DNA of 64,000 nt, from assembly GCA_963851415.1 (NCBI GenBank), contig CAWKPF010000002.1, positions 930,001-994,000 on the forward strand, written 5' to 3'. A program made the translations under genes and the position numbers. This document shows, piece after piece, positions 1 through 10,183 of this stretch; position 1 is the stretch's first letter; every line of letters begins with the position of its first letter. The DNA is from CAWKPF01 sp963851415 (GTDB lineage Bacteria; Acidobacteriota; Thermoanaerobaculia; Multivoradales; Multivoraceae). The notes beneath the pieces were generated by a model that was given only the letters and a program-made list of their open reading frames with translations, did not search any database and was not told the origin of the DNA.

Positions 1-699
1 CGTGTCCGTACTCGATCCGATCACGTCGGGACCGCCGAGGCTTTCCTCGACCAACCGTTCTGCCCATGCCTCTCGGCCATCGAAGAGCGACCGATCCAGC
101 CGCGGCACGATCGAGGGGAGAGCCTCCTCGAGCTCCCGCGGCTGGACGGCACGCAGCAGCTCTGACTTGAGGGGCTCCACCCCCGAGCCCCGTCTGGCTA
201 CCATCGGCACCACGGGACAACCGAGCAGACCGGACAGCCGCTCGGCATCCAGAGTCAAGCCGCGACGCTGCGCCAGGTCCACCATGTTCAGGCCGACCAC
301 GGTCGGCAACCCGTACTCCAACAACTCGCCCACCAACATCAGGTTCCGCACGGGATTCGTCGCATCGATGACCACGACGACCGCTTCGGGCTTGCGGTAC
401 AGACCCTCTCCCGAGAGCACCGCCCGACAGACATTGGACTCGGGAAGATCGAGACCGAGCGCGTAGATCCCGGGTAGATCGGTGATCTCTCCCTGGGCAC
501 CGTCGAGCGCACAGCGACCGACTCGTGCGTCCGTCGTGGTGCCGGGGAAGTTGGCCGTCTTCGCCCGCACACCGCACAGGCGATTGAACAAGGTCGTCTT
601 CCCGGTGTTGGGGTTTCCGAGAAGGGCGATTCGGAAGGGCTGGCTCCCTTCGACACGGCGCGGTGCCGAAGCGACCTCGGACTCGACGGGCGAAGCCAT
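1..699 (-). CDS. feoB: Ferrous iron transport protein B, N-terminal GTPase part (cut by window edge)
   Basis: FeoB is the inner-membrane Fe(II) transporter with a cytoplasmic GTPase domain. Only about 233 N-terminal codons are in the window. Reading the minus strand from ATG at 699 gives the GTPase motifs in order: G1 GNPNTGKTT at about residues 28-36, G2 FPGTT, G3 DLPG and G4 NMVD. The membrane part lies beyond base 1. The start is 8 bases after the feoA stop, so the two genes form an operon. The first ~20 residues are a variable leader. The family call is secure from the motifs and the feoA neighbour; the C-terminus cannot be assessed. Confidence 0.93.
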   Translation of the reverse strand, partial: MASPVESEVASAPRRVEGSQPFRIALLGNPNTGKTTLFNRLCGVRAKTANFPGTTTDARVGRCALDGAQGEITDLPGIYALGLDLPESNVCRAVLSGEGLYRKPEAVVVVIDATNPVRNLMLVGELLEYGLPTVVGLNMVDLAQRRGLTLDAERLSGLLGCPVVPMVARRGSGVEPLKSELLRAVQPRELEEALPSIVPRLDRSLFDGREAWAERLVEESLGGPDVIGSSTDT

Positions 700-707
700 C
701 GGCGGAC

Positions 708-959
708 TCAGTCCGCCGCGAGCGGCTCGACGAGGAGGTGGCTGGCGATTCGCTGTGCGAGGCCGATCCGCGTGCTGCGCACCTGGAGGATCCAGGGCTC
801 TCCCCGCTTGCACACCCTGAAACGACTCCCCAGACTGAGCCCCAGGGCCGCGAGGAGCGCAGAGTCGGAAGACTCCAGCTCGGCGAGTCGGAGCGAGCCC
901 CGCGCACCCAGTGCCAGAGAGGTCAAGGGAACCAGGGATGGAGAATTGGCTTCTGACAT
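708..959 (-). CDS. feoA: Ferrous iron transport protein A (FeoA, SH3-like)
   Basis: FeoA is a small cytoplasmic SH3-like partner of FeoB needed for Fe(II) uptake. The 83-residue product has the usual FeoA layout: a short N-terminal strand region, a central stretch ending in an ALGLSLGSRFRV-type turn, and a C-terminal strand with LRVEP-like ending (SHLLVEPLAAD). ATG at 959 is chosen because it gives the normal family length; a TTG at 1004 in frame would add 15 residues without an obvious ribosome site. It is the first gene of a feoA-feoB operon and is divergent from the secreted kinase gene. No clear Fur box was found upstream. Confidence 0.85.
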   Translation of the reverse strand: MSEANSPSLVPLTSLALGARGSLRLAELESSDSALLAALGLSLGSRFRVCKRGEPWILQVRSTRIGLAQRIASHLLVEPLAAD

Positions 960-1129
960 GGCAAGAGAGAGCTCGAAAAGGGGCTCTTGTTCTGGGTACA
1001 GCAACCCGAGGTGAGGCTAGCACAGGCGCGGGCTGCACTTCGGTAATCACGGAGTCTCTCGAAAGGGCCCGGTGTAGACTGTGGCGGAACCCTTCAGCCC
1101 ACGGCTACCCCCACCGAGAGAGGCTTCCC

Positions 1130-1948
1130 ATGAAGCGACTCCGCCCCGATCTTCACAGACAGCGCAGGCCCATGATCGTCATCGGAGTCGTTCTCTCCTG
1201 CGCGGTCCTCGTCCCCTGCGTCTACGCTTCTCATCCGCCTCCCTGGGACGGAAGAGAAAGTCGAATCGAGCAGATCCTCGAAGAGGGCATCGTCATCGAA
1301 GAAGAGGAAGTGGGCATGGGGGTGACCAATCCGAGCCGAATGGTGCTCGAGCTCGACGGTGAGCGGATCGCCGCCGTGTGGAAACCCCTGCGACCGGGCT
1401 ACTACAGCGGCTACTGGGAGAGCTATCAGAACGAGGTCGCGGCCTACAGGCTGGACCAGTTCCTCGGTCTACACATGGTGCCCCCGACCGTCCACAGGGT
1501 GATCGCACGCCAGGCCGGATCGCTCCAATTCTGGGTCGATGGCGTTCGCCTCTACAGCGAGGTCGAGGGCAAGACACCGAGCGATTCCCACTGGAGTCAT
1601 CAGTTGGCCAACATGAAGTTGTTCGACAACTTGATCTACAACCGCGATCGCAACGCCGGCAACTTCATGGTGGACGACGAGTGGAACATCGTGCTGATCG
1701 ACCACTCTCGGGCGATCCTGCACCAGCGAAAACTCGATACGCGGAAGAACAAACTCCCCACGTCCTTCGATCGCCAGGTGATCGCGAGGCTCGAACAGCT
1801 GAACGAAGAGACTCTGGCCGAGGCAATGGGGGACCTGCCCCTGAGCAAGTCCCACACCAAGGGAATCCTCAAACGCAGAGACATGCTGCTGGAACTGGTC
1901 GCGGAGCGAGTCGAAGAAGTGGGCGAAGCGCCGATCATGTTCAACTGA
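1130..1948 (+). CDS. Secreted FAM20-like / HipA-superfamily kinase
   Basis: The 272-residue protein starts with a basic stretch and one hydrophobic segment (about 15-34), so it is probably exported or membrane-anchored. The rest resembles the FAM20/atypical kinase fold: Lys85 in AAVWKP, Glu102 in YQNEVAAYRLDQFLG (the FAM20 helix carrying the conserved Glu), a VPPT turn, a catalytic-loop-like NRDRNAGNF (Asp173) and a metal-site IDHSRA (Asp191). ATG 1130 is preceded by GAGAGG. It is divergent from feoAB. The substrate is unknown: secreted-protein kinase activity is inferred from the family, and a phosphotransferase on a small molecule is possible. Confidence 0.7.
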   Translation: MKRLRPDLHRQRRPMIVIGVVLSCAVLVPCVYASHPPPWDGRESRIEQILEEGIVIEEEEVGMGVTNPSRMVLELDGERIAAVWKPLRPGYYSGYWESYQNEVAAYRLDQFLGLHMVPPTVHRVIARQAGSLQFWVDGVRLYSEVEGKTPSDSHWSHQLANMKLFDNLIYNRDRNAGNFMVDDEWNIVLIDHSRAILHQRKLDTRKNKLPTSFDRQVIARLEQLNEETLAEAMGDLPLSKSHTKGILKRRDMLLELVAERVEEVGEAPIMFN

Positions 1949-1970
1949 CGGTAGGCGGCCGCGACGACCC

Positions 1971-4286
1971 CTACTTGACGACGAAACCGATCTCTTCGGT
2001 GTCCTCCGGACCCGCCGATCCTCGCTGCCACACCCTCGCGAGCACACGATGCCGACCGCGAGCGAGCGGCCAGGCATAGCGTGCCTGGCCGGCTCCGGTG
2101 GTGGCCACCAGTGAGCCATCGACCAGCCACTCCACACGCTCGATCGCCTCGGCAACCGAGAGCTCGAACGCAAAGCGCTCCAACGAATCCGGGATGCGTG
2201 GATCGAGAGCGAGGTGGAGGCCGGGAGTCGGACTCTCGAGCGCCACGCGACGAGGGGGCGGAGGCCGGACTCCCGAGTCAGGGTCCTGCCCGTGGAGGGG
2301 GCAGGATCCGTTGCGCAGAGCACCGGGCTCGGTTCCGGGCAGGAACCACTCGCGAATCACGGGGCACCCGTCGCCGGGCGTGGCGCCACTGTGGGCACAC
2401 ACCGGGTGACTGGTGAGCCGACGACTCAGAGGAAGCGGTCGCTCCTCGCGGTTCCTGTTCAGTTCCGCCATCACCGAGCGAAACACCAGGGCCGGACCGA
2501 CCGAGCCCGAGACGTTCAACATCTCCCGCCGATCCACGTTGCCCATCCACACCCCCACGGTGAAGCGCTCGGAGTATCCGATCGCCCAGGCGTCCCGATG
2601 GTCGTTCGAGGTCCCCGTCTTGACCGCTGTCTGGCGAGGCAGAGCGAGAATGGAGCCCGATCCGAACTCGAGACGGCGGGCCTGAGGGTCCGAGAGGATG
2701 TCGCTGATCAGGGTCGCCGCCTCTCGGGAGAAGACACGCTCGGCAGCCGAGGGGGCTGCTCCGGACGCGTCGACTCGATAGTCGAGAGCCCTCCAGACAC
2801 CGCCCCGAGCCAACGCTGCGTAGGCGCCGACCAGGGCATGCAGCGAAACCTCGCCGTTGCCGAGAGCGAGACCTTCGCCGTAGAAGTCCGGGTGGGCCCG
2901 CAGACTGTCCAGACCGAGTCGGCGCAGCCGGTGCAGGAAACGGTCGGTACCGACGAACTTGACGGCACGGATCGCGGGGGTGTTGAGCGAGTTGCCCAAG
3001 GCCTCACGCAGTCGCACGGGGCCGTAGAAGGTGCGGCTGTAGTTGCGATACGAGTGCATGCCGTTGCCTACCGGATCGACGAGTGGAGCATCCTCGATCA
3101 AGGTCGCGGCAGTCCAACCGTCTTCGAGAGCGAGAGCGTAGAGAAAGGGCTTGAGGGTCGAGCCAGGCTGGCGCGGCGCGAGGACCTTGTCGATCTGCCC
3201 CCCGTCCGGCTTGTCGAAGCCACCGCCGTTCACCCAGGCCAGGATCTGGTCGTTGCGATGGTCGACCACCAGCACCGCGCCGTCTCCGACCTGGCGAGAC
3301 GCCAACCGGTCGAGCTCACCGTCGAGGATGTGCTGCACTCGATCCTGGAGGGAGCCGTCGAGACTGCTGCGTAGCGCACGGCCCTTGACGCTGGCACCTT
3401 CGGTTTGCTGGCAGGCCCGGCGCACGAAATCGGTCCAGTGATTGGCTTCGACTGGCGGAGTCGGAAGAGAGATCACCAGATTCGCCTTCAGGATCCGCTC
3501 GAGCTGCTGACCGTCGATGCGACCTGCGTCGTGGAGCCGGCCTGCCAATCGCTCGACGCCCGGAAGCAAGGCCTCGGAGTCCTTCAGCGGATCCAGCCGC
3601 GAGGGACTGCGAACCAGAACCGCCAGGGCAAGCATCTCGGAGGGCGCGAGGGTGTCGAGGTCGCGGTCGAAGTACAGGCGAGCCGCTTGAACGACACCCC
3701 GTCGCTGGCGGGAATAGGGTACCTGGTTCAGATAGAACTCGAGGATCTCGGCCTTGTCGAAGCGCCGCTCCAAGCGAATCGCTTCGAATCCCTCGAGCCA
3801 CCGCGACCACACGGTGCGGCGGCGCGGATGGAGGATCCGGACCGACTGTTCGCTGATCGTGCTCGCGCCCCGCACGGCCCGGAGCGCAGCCAGGTTCTGC
3901 ACGACAGCATGGGCTCTCGCCCGCCAGTCGACTCCAGAGTGCTGGAAGAACCGTTGATCCTCCGCAAACACGAACGCCTCTCGCAACAGAGGCGGAACCT
4001 CGTGGTAGCGGATCAGATCGGTCGTGTTGTAGTCGTCGTCCCAACGGTGATCGAGCGGCGAGCCCGTGCGATCCGTGACCCGTTGGACCCATCCCGAGTC
4101 GCCAGCGCCGGCCTCCTCACCCGGGGAGATCAGCCGAAGCGGAAGAGGGCGCAGAGAGCGGTGGGTCTCGTGGCTCAGGTAGCCGACCGCGAGGGTGAAC
4201 AAGAGCAGAGCTCCCGAAGCGAACCGCAGGCTCGACGGCCAGCGTCCGAGTGCGAAGCGTCTCCACCCGGAGAGGACGCTCTTCAT
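1971..4286 (-). CDS. pbpC: Penicillin-binding protein 1C (bifunctional class A PBP)
   Basis: The 771-residue protein is a periplasmic peptidoglycan glycosyltransferase/transpeptidase anchored by an N-terminal membrane segment (about 20-37). The GT51 domain shows EDQRFFQHSG (109-118, catalytic Glu) and GASTISEQ (140-147). The transpeptidase domain shows the SxxK serine at 376 (GSTLKP), SLN at 433-435 and KTG at 556-558. A C-terminal domain typical of PBP1C follows. Its ATG overlaps the stop of the upstream macroglobulin gene by 4 bases, so the two are translationally coupled, as in many Gram-negative genomes where yfhM and pbpC pair. All catalytic motifs are intact. Confidence 0.95.
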   Translation of the reverse strand: MKSVLSGWRRFALGRWPSSLRFASGALLLFTLAVGYLSHETHRSLRPLPLRLISPGEEAGAGDSGWVQRVTDRTGSPLDHRWDDDYNTTDLIRYHEVPPLLREAFVFAEDQRFFQHSGVDWRARAHAVVQNLAALRAVRGASTISEQSVRILHPRRRTVWSRWLEGFEAIRLERRFDKAEILEFYLNQVPYSRQRRGVVQAARLYFDRDLDTLAPSEMLALAVLVRSPSRLDPLKDSEALLPGVERLAGRLHDAGRIDGQQLERILKANLVISLPTPPVEANHWTDFVRRACQQTEGASVKGRALRSSLDGSLQDRVQHILDGELDRLASRQVGDGAVLVVDHRNDQILAWVNGGGFDKPDGGQIDKVLAPRQPGSTLKPFLYALALEDGWTAATLIEDAPLVDPVGNGMHSYRNYSRTFYGPVRLREALGNSLNTPAIRAVKFVGTDRFLHRLRRLGLDSLRAHPDFYGEGLALGNGEVSLHALVGAYAALARGGVWRALDYRVDASGAAPSAAERVFSREAATLISDILSDPQARRLEFGSGSILALPRQTAVKTGTSNDHRDAWAIGYSERFTVGVWMGNVDRREMLNVSGSVGPALVFRSVMAELNRNREERPLPLSRRLTSHPVCAHSGATPGDGCPVIREWFLPGTEPGALRNGSCPLHGQDPDSGVRPPPPRRVALESPTPGLHLALDPRIPDSLERFAFELSVAEAIERVEWLVDGSLVATTGAGQARYAWPLARGRHRVLARVWQRGSAGPEDTEEIGFVVK

Positions 4287-7200
4287 GGCCCCTCCGGCGA
4301 ATCACCGACGATTCGCAGGAGCGCCGCCGCTCCCCGACCGAAAACGTCCGGGTCGTACATTTCCTCCGCCTTCACCGGCAGCACCTGGAACTCGCCCGAG
4401 GCGATCACCTGGCCGAGCCAGGCCAGATGGTAGGCGCCCGGCGCAAGCCAGTCCGAGTAGAAACGCACGGCGTCATGGCCCAACTCTCGGTGGTAGAAAC
4501 TCCATCGAGAATCGGCATAACCGCGCCAGCCGTCCCGGCTGAACCAGAAGGAGCCTCCCGCCCTGGGCACCTCACCCTTCTCCGCATCGACCTGAGAAGC
4601 GGTGGCCAGATCTCGATTGACCGGCTCGATTCCTCCGGGTACGGGATCGTCGACCACCACGAAATTGCGCGCTGCTGGCAGATCGAGATACAGATCGACC
4701 CGCACCAGCTCTCCGCGCTCGAGCTGCATCGGGCTCTCGAGCAGCTGCCACTGTCCGTCTCTCTCCACACTGTATTCGCGATGCACGCCGATCCCCGCGT
4801 TGGCCCCGGTGGTCGGCAGCTCGAGGGGTGACCAGGTCACTCGTGTCGACCAGTAGAGGCGCCCACTGCCGGAGCGCTGCAGCTCCAGGTTCGTCCGCTT
4901 GCCCCGATCGGAGCGGCGCAGCGGCCTCTCCAGGGTGACAGGAGCGTCCTTGACGTCTCCAAACACCGCCTCGCCGAGCGCTCGACCACCAGCTCTCGCC
5001 TGCACCGCCATGTCGACGGGGTCGCGCTCGTAGGCCTGGCTGTATTCGACCAGGGCATTCATGCAAAAGACGTTCTCCTGGGTGTTCTCCCAGTGGTCGC
5101 GCCTTCCCCGGGACTGGGTGATCGTGCGCACCAGGCGGAAGGGAAGGTCACCGATTCCCGTCCCCTCGGACGGTTGCAGCACCTGGCGAACGAACGCGGT
5201 CAGAATCGAGCAGTTGGCGCGTAGGGACGACGACAGGATCCGTTGGTAGGAGAGGTCCAGTGACTCGGTGAACTGGAACCGGCCGCCGCTCTGATCGGCG
5301 TGCGAGAGGATCGCACGGCTGGCCTCTTCGGCGAGAGAGGGCTCATCCACCGTCAGCGCGGCCTGGAGGTAGTGAGCCTTACCGAAGAGGCTCATCTCGG
5401 GCAGTGCGCGCCGATAGCGCTCGACGTCGGCCGCGGTGATCTTGCCCCGTTTCGCCAGGGCAGCGAGAGCCACCGCTCGCACACTCGAAGCCATCCCCGG
5501 ATCGAAGAAGCTGGGGAAGACGTCGTCGCGAAGCAATCGATCGAGATACTCGTCGAGTCCTTCCGAGACGCCTGCAGGAATCCGGTAGCCCCGTGTCTCG
5601 AGCCAGCCGAAGGCAAGAGCGGTGTATGCGCTCAGGTAGGGACTGACGTAGCCATCGGCCGCCACCCAATAGGCCATGCCACCGTTGGGCGCCTGGAAGT
5701 CTGGCGCGAGATCGAGGGTCTGCTGAGTGAGCTCCTGGTGACCCGGCCAGTTCACTCCGCTCACCCAGTCCTGGAGTGCTACGAGATGGGCCGCCATCAC
5801 CGCCTTGGTGAGACGTTGCTCCCAGCAGTAGTAGGGATACCGACCCATGTAGCGGAAGGCACCGTCAACGTTTCCGATCACCGAGGGTGCCAGCGTCACG
5901 CCCAGGCTCCCCACATCGGTCCGCATCTCCTGCGGGAAGAGAACGGGGTCGCGCGCACTTCCCTCGACTGTGGTGCCATAGCTGGCCGCGGTCTCGAGAA
6001 CGGAACGGCGACCGACCTCCAGAGGAAGGGACAACCGATCGCCGTCCTCGCCCGAACGAGCCGAGATCGTCAGGTCCAGCCGACCCGCCACCCTGGCGAG
6101 AACCGGAAACGACACTGGATAGCGCCGATACGGCTCCGCCTCGATCACCCTTTCGTCCAGACCGCTCCCCTCACCGACGCCGCCGATCGACGCGCGAACG
6201 GTGATGGCTCTCGAGTCGGGAGTCCGATTCATCACGGTGAATCGAGCGTCGAAGCGGTCGCCCTCCGTCACCTGATTCGGTAGCGCCGCTCGGAGCTCGA
6301 CCGGCAGGTCGACTACGAATCTCCCCTCACCCAGCCCCAGCCGATCCGTCGGTGTCGCTGCCATGGCCAGCACCCGCCATCCCGTGAGGTTGTCGGGGAG
6401 ATCGAACTCGACGGTGGCTCGGCCTTCGGAATCGGTGGAGACCGAGGGGTTCCAGTAGCCCACGAAACGGAAGATCGAGCGCAACTCGGCTCCACCCGCG
6501 CCATCCCCGCCCGCATTGGCGCCCTTCTTGTCGAAGCTCTGGATCCCGACCAAGCGGGTCAACAGGTTGTAGTTCGACAGGTCGAGCGGGTCGAGACTGT
6601 AGAAACCGCCGTATGGATCGAACTTGTCTCGGCCGCCAGCCAGAAGATCGAAGACCGCTTCGTCGAGCACCGTGATCGCCAGTTCGATCGGCTCCTTGCC
6701 GGATCCGCCGTCGCCCTCTCTCGGATGTGGATGCCGCGCCACCAGGTCGAGCTTCACCCGTTCCCGCGGCCGGTAGCTCTCTCGCTGGGGCGTCACTGTC
6801 ACCTCGATCTGTTTGTAGGGATCGACCACGGGGACTCTCACGTAGCCCATGCGCATCGACGGCTTGCCCAGATCGACCTCGGCGAAATCACCCCCCCGCA
6901 CAATCGGCGGCGCCTCGACCCGAGGGGAGGTGACGACGCAGGAGAAGTAGAAGCCCGGAAGATGATCGGGCTCGATCTCCAATTCGAAGACTTCGGCGCT
7001 GCTCTCGAGCACTCGCGTGAAGTGCTGCATGACACCCAAACGCTCGACCGTGATGAGAGCGTGTGCGCCGGGAAACGGGTTGCGAATCAAGAATCGGGCG
7101 GTATCGCCCACCCGGTATTCGCTCTTCTCGACCTCGATGGGAAGATGGTGCCCCGGCGGAGTCTGCCACAGTGCGTATCCTGCCCCGAGACTCCAACGAT

Positions 7201-10183
7201 CCAGAGAGCTGCGATGCCTTCTCCCCTGGGTGTCGATCACCGAAGCGGTCATCCGGTAGCGTCCGCTCGCCTGCGGAGTGAAGGTGCAGACCATCGGCTC
7301 CTCCGCACTGACTGCGTCACAGCCCGCCACCGGCTGCCACGTGCGCACATACTCCGTCAGATAGGCGTTGCCCGCGCCCTTGACCCGAGAGGCCTCGACC
7401 TTCTCGTACTGGACCTCGATCGACACGCTTTGCCCGACTGCCAGACGATCGGACTCGTCGATCACCAAAGCCAGAACCTCGGCAGGCTTCCCCGCTTCGA
7501 GCAGCCAATCGGGCTGGCGAACTCCGACCCACCGATCCCTGCCGACGAATCGAGCCGCGGCCCGATGGGCAATCGACTTGCCGCGATCGTCGCGCACCGA
7601 GCTCTCCACCAGCAAACGACCGTGGACGATCGACTGCTCGTTGACCTCGAATGCAGTCTGAAGATCGCCCGCGGCGTCGAGCTCGCCATCGTGCTGGTAC
7701 AGAGTGCGAGGAGACGACCCGGGGGACTCGAAGTAGTAGCCCTGCGCCCTCGAGTTCGAGGTTTCGATCGCCGTGGCCTGCAACGAGGCATCGATGCGTG
7801 TGCGGGCAGAGACATAGGGTCCTCCCGCATGGAGTCTCGCTGCGGTCTGCACGGTCACCTTGTCCCCGGGGCCGAAGCGGTCGCCGTCGAGCTCCGTGGT
7901 CACTCTGAAGGGCGCCGGCGTGAAGTCGGTCACCAGCACTTCCAGGGGCTGCCACTCTTCCTCCTGCCATCGACCCTGCCGAGCCCCCTCGTCCCGGTTC
8001 GCGAAGGAGAGCACGAATCGGTGCCAGCCCATCGCGCCCTTCTCGGGGAGATCGAACTCGCCGTGATGAGCCCCGAATCCCGAGAGCGTGAAGGAATCCT
8101 CCCGGTATACGACCTTGCCTCGCGGGTCGATGACCTCCAGTCGGAACTTCTCCTGGGGGGCAAGACCCAGCCGGCGCTCATTCTGGTCTCGGACCCAGAT
8201 CTTGAAGTGGACACGGCTGCCCAGTCGATACACCCCCTGAGCGGTCACGCCGAAGGCACGTAGATGGCCGAAGCGACGGCGAAGCCGGTTCGGTATCCAC
8301 GCGTTGCCTGGCCCTTCGGGTCGTACCGAGAAGCTCTCGGCCGCGGGGAGCAGGGCTATCGCGTCGTCCTTCTCGACCTTCACCACCAGCATCGACCTCG
8401 GCGAGCTCAGGTTCATCCAGCTGGAATACCCGAGATCGGGATCGAGCGTCTCTCGCCCCGGAAGAGGCGCGAAGCCAGTCGCATCGGTGCGCGCCTGCGC
8501 CAACGCGGGCTCGCCGGCTAGACCGAAACGAGGATCGACCGCGATCGAAACGAGTGCACCTCCGACCGGGGCCCCGCTCTTCAGATCCGTCACCCAGACG
8601 GCGCTACTGGTATGCCCGACCTTGGCGTGCACCTGAAAGGGAGTCACCTGGGTGAAGAAGACCTGCGGGGAGCCCGAGCGCGGCTCCGTCTCGAACGTCG
8701 CGAGCGCAGCGCCGGAGTCCTGTTCCAGCCAGTCGCGCACTCGCAGCGGCGTCCGATAGGCCAGGTTCCGGGGTCCGCCCAGCTCGATGACACGGCGTTG
8801 CTCCGAGCGACCCTTCGTGGTCAACGTCTCGAGGAGAAGCTCTGCGCTCTCGAGATTGGTCACCACCAGGGGCACGTGGGTGGGAACATCCCGTTCGAGT
8901 ACCGAGATCCGATGGTCGATCACCGCCCGTGGCCGCCGATCGTCGGTCGAGAAGGAGAAATCGATTGCGCTCTCGAGAGGCCGTCCGAACTCGTCCCGGA
9001 TGCTCTCCGCGCCCGCGCTCAGGTGATAGCGCTCGCGGGCGTGGAGAGCACCCGGAAGTTCGACTCGGTAGACCTCTCCCCAACGGCGAGGCCGATAGAG
9101 TTGCGAGTAGCTGTAGACCTGCTCCCAGGGATCGTGATCAGAACGTCCCCCCGCGAGATCCGGGACCACGACGAGGCCGTGCTCGCCGCGATCGTCACCC
9201 ACGATCTCCGCTCGCGGGCTCAGCTCCTCCTTGATGACCGGAGCGCTGAAGCGAAGGCTCACCCAGTTCTGGGGATCGCAGCCCGCGGTCTGCCGAGCTC
9301 CGGGATCGACCTGTACCGTCTGGCCGCGAAGGTCGGTACACTCGATGCCGAGAAAACGGAACTCGGGGAAGGTGTGGAACTCGACGACCGTGTTCGCATT
9401 CCGGCTGACGAGCGTTCCCCGAGCCGATTCGAGCCCGGGCTGTGCCACCAGTTGCACGGCACGATCGAGAGGCAGCTCACCGGTTGGCTCGACCACCCAG
9501 GAGTCGCGCTCCCGGCCTCGCGACCGCTCCCCTTCGTCACGCGCCACCTGAAGGTCGTAGTGAACCGAACCGTCGGGATCCTGGAGCACCAGACGCCGCT
9601 CGACCGACTCGACAGGAACCTCCTGGTTGAAGAACACCCGGATCACCGGGTGACCGGGAGCCCGCCAGGTGTCGAAGGACGCCGTACTTGCAGCGGGAAG
9701 TATCGTGGTGAATCGTTGCTCCAGGGAAGTCTCCATGCGCGCACCGTCGAGAGCAGTGACTGGCCCGACCACGGTCACACGGTACTCCGTGGCCGGCAGC
9801 AGGGAGCTGTCCTCGGTCAAGCGACACGACAGCGCACTCGGATCGAGCCATCGCCACTCGCATCCGGGATCGGGTGTCACTCGCACCGGAACCTCGTCGG
9901 ACGCACGCTCCATACGCCCCAGGGGAACCACCGGCCGATCGAACTGGATCACGATCTGTTGACCGACCGGAACCTCGTCCCCGGCTGGACTGACTCTCAG
10001 CACCTCCAGGGAGCTCCCGGATCTCGGCTCGCTCTGGATCCCTGCCTGGGTCGCCCCGGCCACCGTAGCGCATCCCGAAGCGCTCAACAGCAGCGGAAAC
10101 GAAATCAGAACACAGGCATAGAACAGAGCCGCCGAAAAGTAGAAGATCGGAGCGCGGTTCCATTCTCCATTCTCTCGAATCAT
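4283..10183 (-). CDS. yfhM: Alpha-2-macroglobulin-like lipoprotein (YfhM type) with thioester
   Basis: A 1966-residue bacterial alpha-2-macroglobulin, thought to trap invading proteases in the periplasm while PBP1C repairs the wall. ATG 10183 is chosen because AGAAGGAGG lies just upstream; a longer reading frame exists but has no signal. Residues ~16-38 form a lipoprotein signal ending in SASGC, with Cys38 the likely lipidated residue. Many MG-type beta-sandwich domains follow, including the bait region around QSFDKKG. The thioester CWEQ is intact at about residue 1453, within a TED domain, so the protein should be able to bind proteases covalently. It overlaps pbpC by 4 bases. The length is larger than E. 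coli YfhM (about 1650). Confidence 0.93.
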   Translation of the reverse strand: MIRENGEWNRAPIFYFSAALFYACVLISFPLLLSASGCATVAGATQAGIQSEPRSGSSLEVLRVSPAGDEVPVGQQIVIQFDRPVVPLGRMERASDEVPVRVTPDPGCEWRWLDPSALSCRLTEDSSLLPATEYRVTVVGPVTALDGARMETSLEQRFTTILPAASTASFDTWRAPGHPVIRVFFNQEVPVESVERRLVLQDPDGSVHYDLQVARDEGERSRGRERDSWVVEPTGELPLDRAVQLVAQPGLESARGTLVSRNANTVVEFHTFPEFRFLGIECTDLRGQTVQVDPGARQTAGCDPQNWVSLRFSAPVIKEELSPRAEIVGDDRGEHGLVVVPDLAGGRSDHDPWEQVYSYSQLYRPRRWGEVYRVELPGALHARERYHLSAGAESIRDEFGRPLESAIDFSFSTDDRRPRAVIDHRISVLERDVPTHVPLVVTNLESAELLLETLTTKGRSEQRRVIELGGPRNLAYRTPLRVRDWLEQDSGAALATFETEPRSGSPQVFFTQVTPFQVHAKVGHTSSAVWVTDLKSGAPVGGALVSIAVDPRFGLAGEPALAQARTDATGFAPLPGRETLDPDLGYSSWMNLSSPRSMLVVKVEKDDAIALLPAAESFSVRPEGPGNAWIPNRLRRRFGHLRAFGVTAQGVYRLGSRVHFKIWVRDQNERRLGLAPQEKFRLEVIDPRGKVVYREDSFTLSGFGAHHGEFDLPEKGAMGWHRFVLSFANRDEGARQGRWQEEEWQPLEVLVTDFTPAPFRVTTELDGDRFGPGDKVTVQTAARLHAGGPYVSARTRIDASLQATAIETSNSRAQGYYFESPGSSPRTLYQHDGELDAAGDLQTAFEVNEQSIVHGRLLVESSVRDDRGKSIAHRAAARFVGRDRWVGVRQPDWLLEAGKPAEVLALVIDESDRLAVGQSVSIEVQYEKVEASRVKGAGNAYLTEYVRTWQPVAGCDAVSAEEPMVCTFTPQASGRYRMTASVIDTQGRRHRSSLDRWSLGAGYALWQTPPGHHLPIEVEKSEYRVGDTARFLIRNPFPGAHALITVERLGVMQHFTRVLESSAEVFELEIEPDHLPGFYFSCVVTSPRVEAPPIVRGGDFAEVDLGKPSMRMGYVRVPVVDPYKQIEVTVTPQRESYRPRERVKLDLVARHPHPREGDGGSGKEPIELAITVLDEAVFDLLAGGRDKFDPYGGFYSLDPLDLSNYNLLTRLVGIQSFDKKGANAGGDGAGGAELRSIFRFVGYWNPSVSTDSEGRATVEFDLPDNLTGWRVLAMAATPTDRLGLGEGRFVVDLPVELRAALPNQVTEGDRFDARFTVMNRTPDSRAITVRASIGGVGEGSGLDERVIEAEPYRRYPVSFPVLARVAGRLDLTISARSGEDGDRLSLPLEVGRRSVLETAASYGTTVEGSARDPVLFPQEMRTDVGSLGVTLAPSVIGNVDGAFRYMGRYPYYCWEQRLTKAVMAAHLVALQDWVSGVNWPGHQELTQQTLDLAPDFQAPNGGMAYWVAADGYVSPYLSAYTALAFGWLETRGYRIPAGVSEGLDEYLDRLLRDDVFPSFFDPGMASSVRAVALAALAKRGKITAADVERYRRALPEMSLFGKAHYLQAALTVDEPSLAEEASRAILSHADQSGGRFQFTESLDLSYQRILSSSLRANCSILTAFVRQVLQPSEGTGIGDLPFRLVRTITQSRGRRDHWENTQENVFCMNALVEYSQAYERDPVDMAVQARAGGRALGEAVFGDVKDAPVTLERPLRRSDRGKRTNLELQRSGSGRLYWSTRVTWSPLELPTTGANAGIGVHREYSVERDGQWQLLESPMQLERGELVRVDLYLDLPAARNFVVVDDPVPGGIEPVNRDLATASQVDAEKGEVPRAGGSFWFSRDGWRGYADSRWSFYHRELGHDAVRFYSDWLAPGAYHLAWLGQVIASGEFQVLPVKAEEMYDPDVFGRGAAALLRIVGDSPEGP

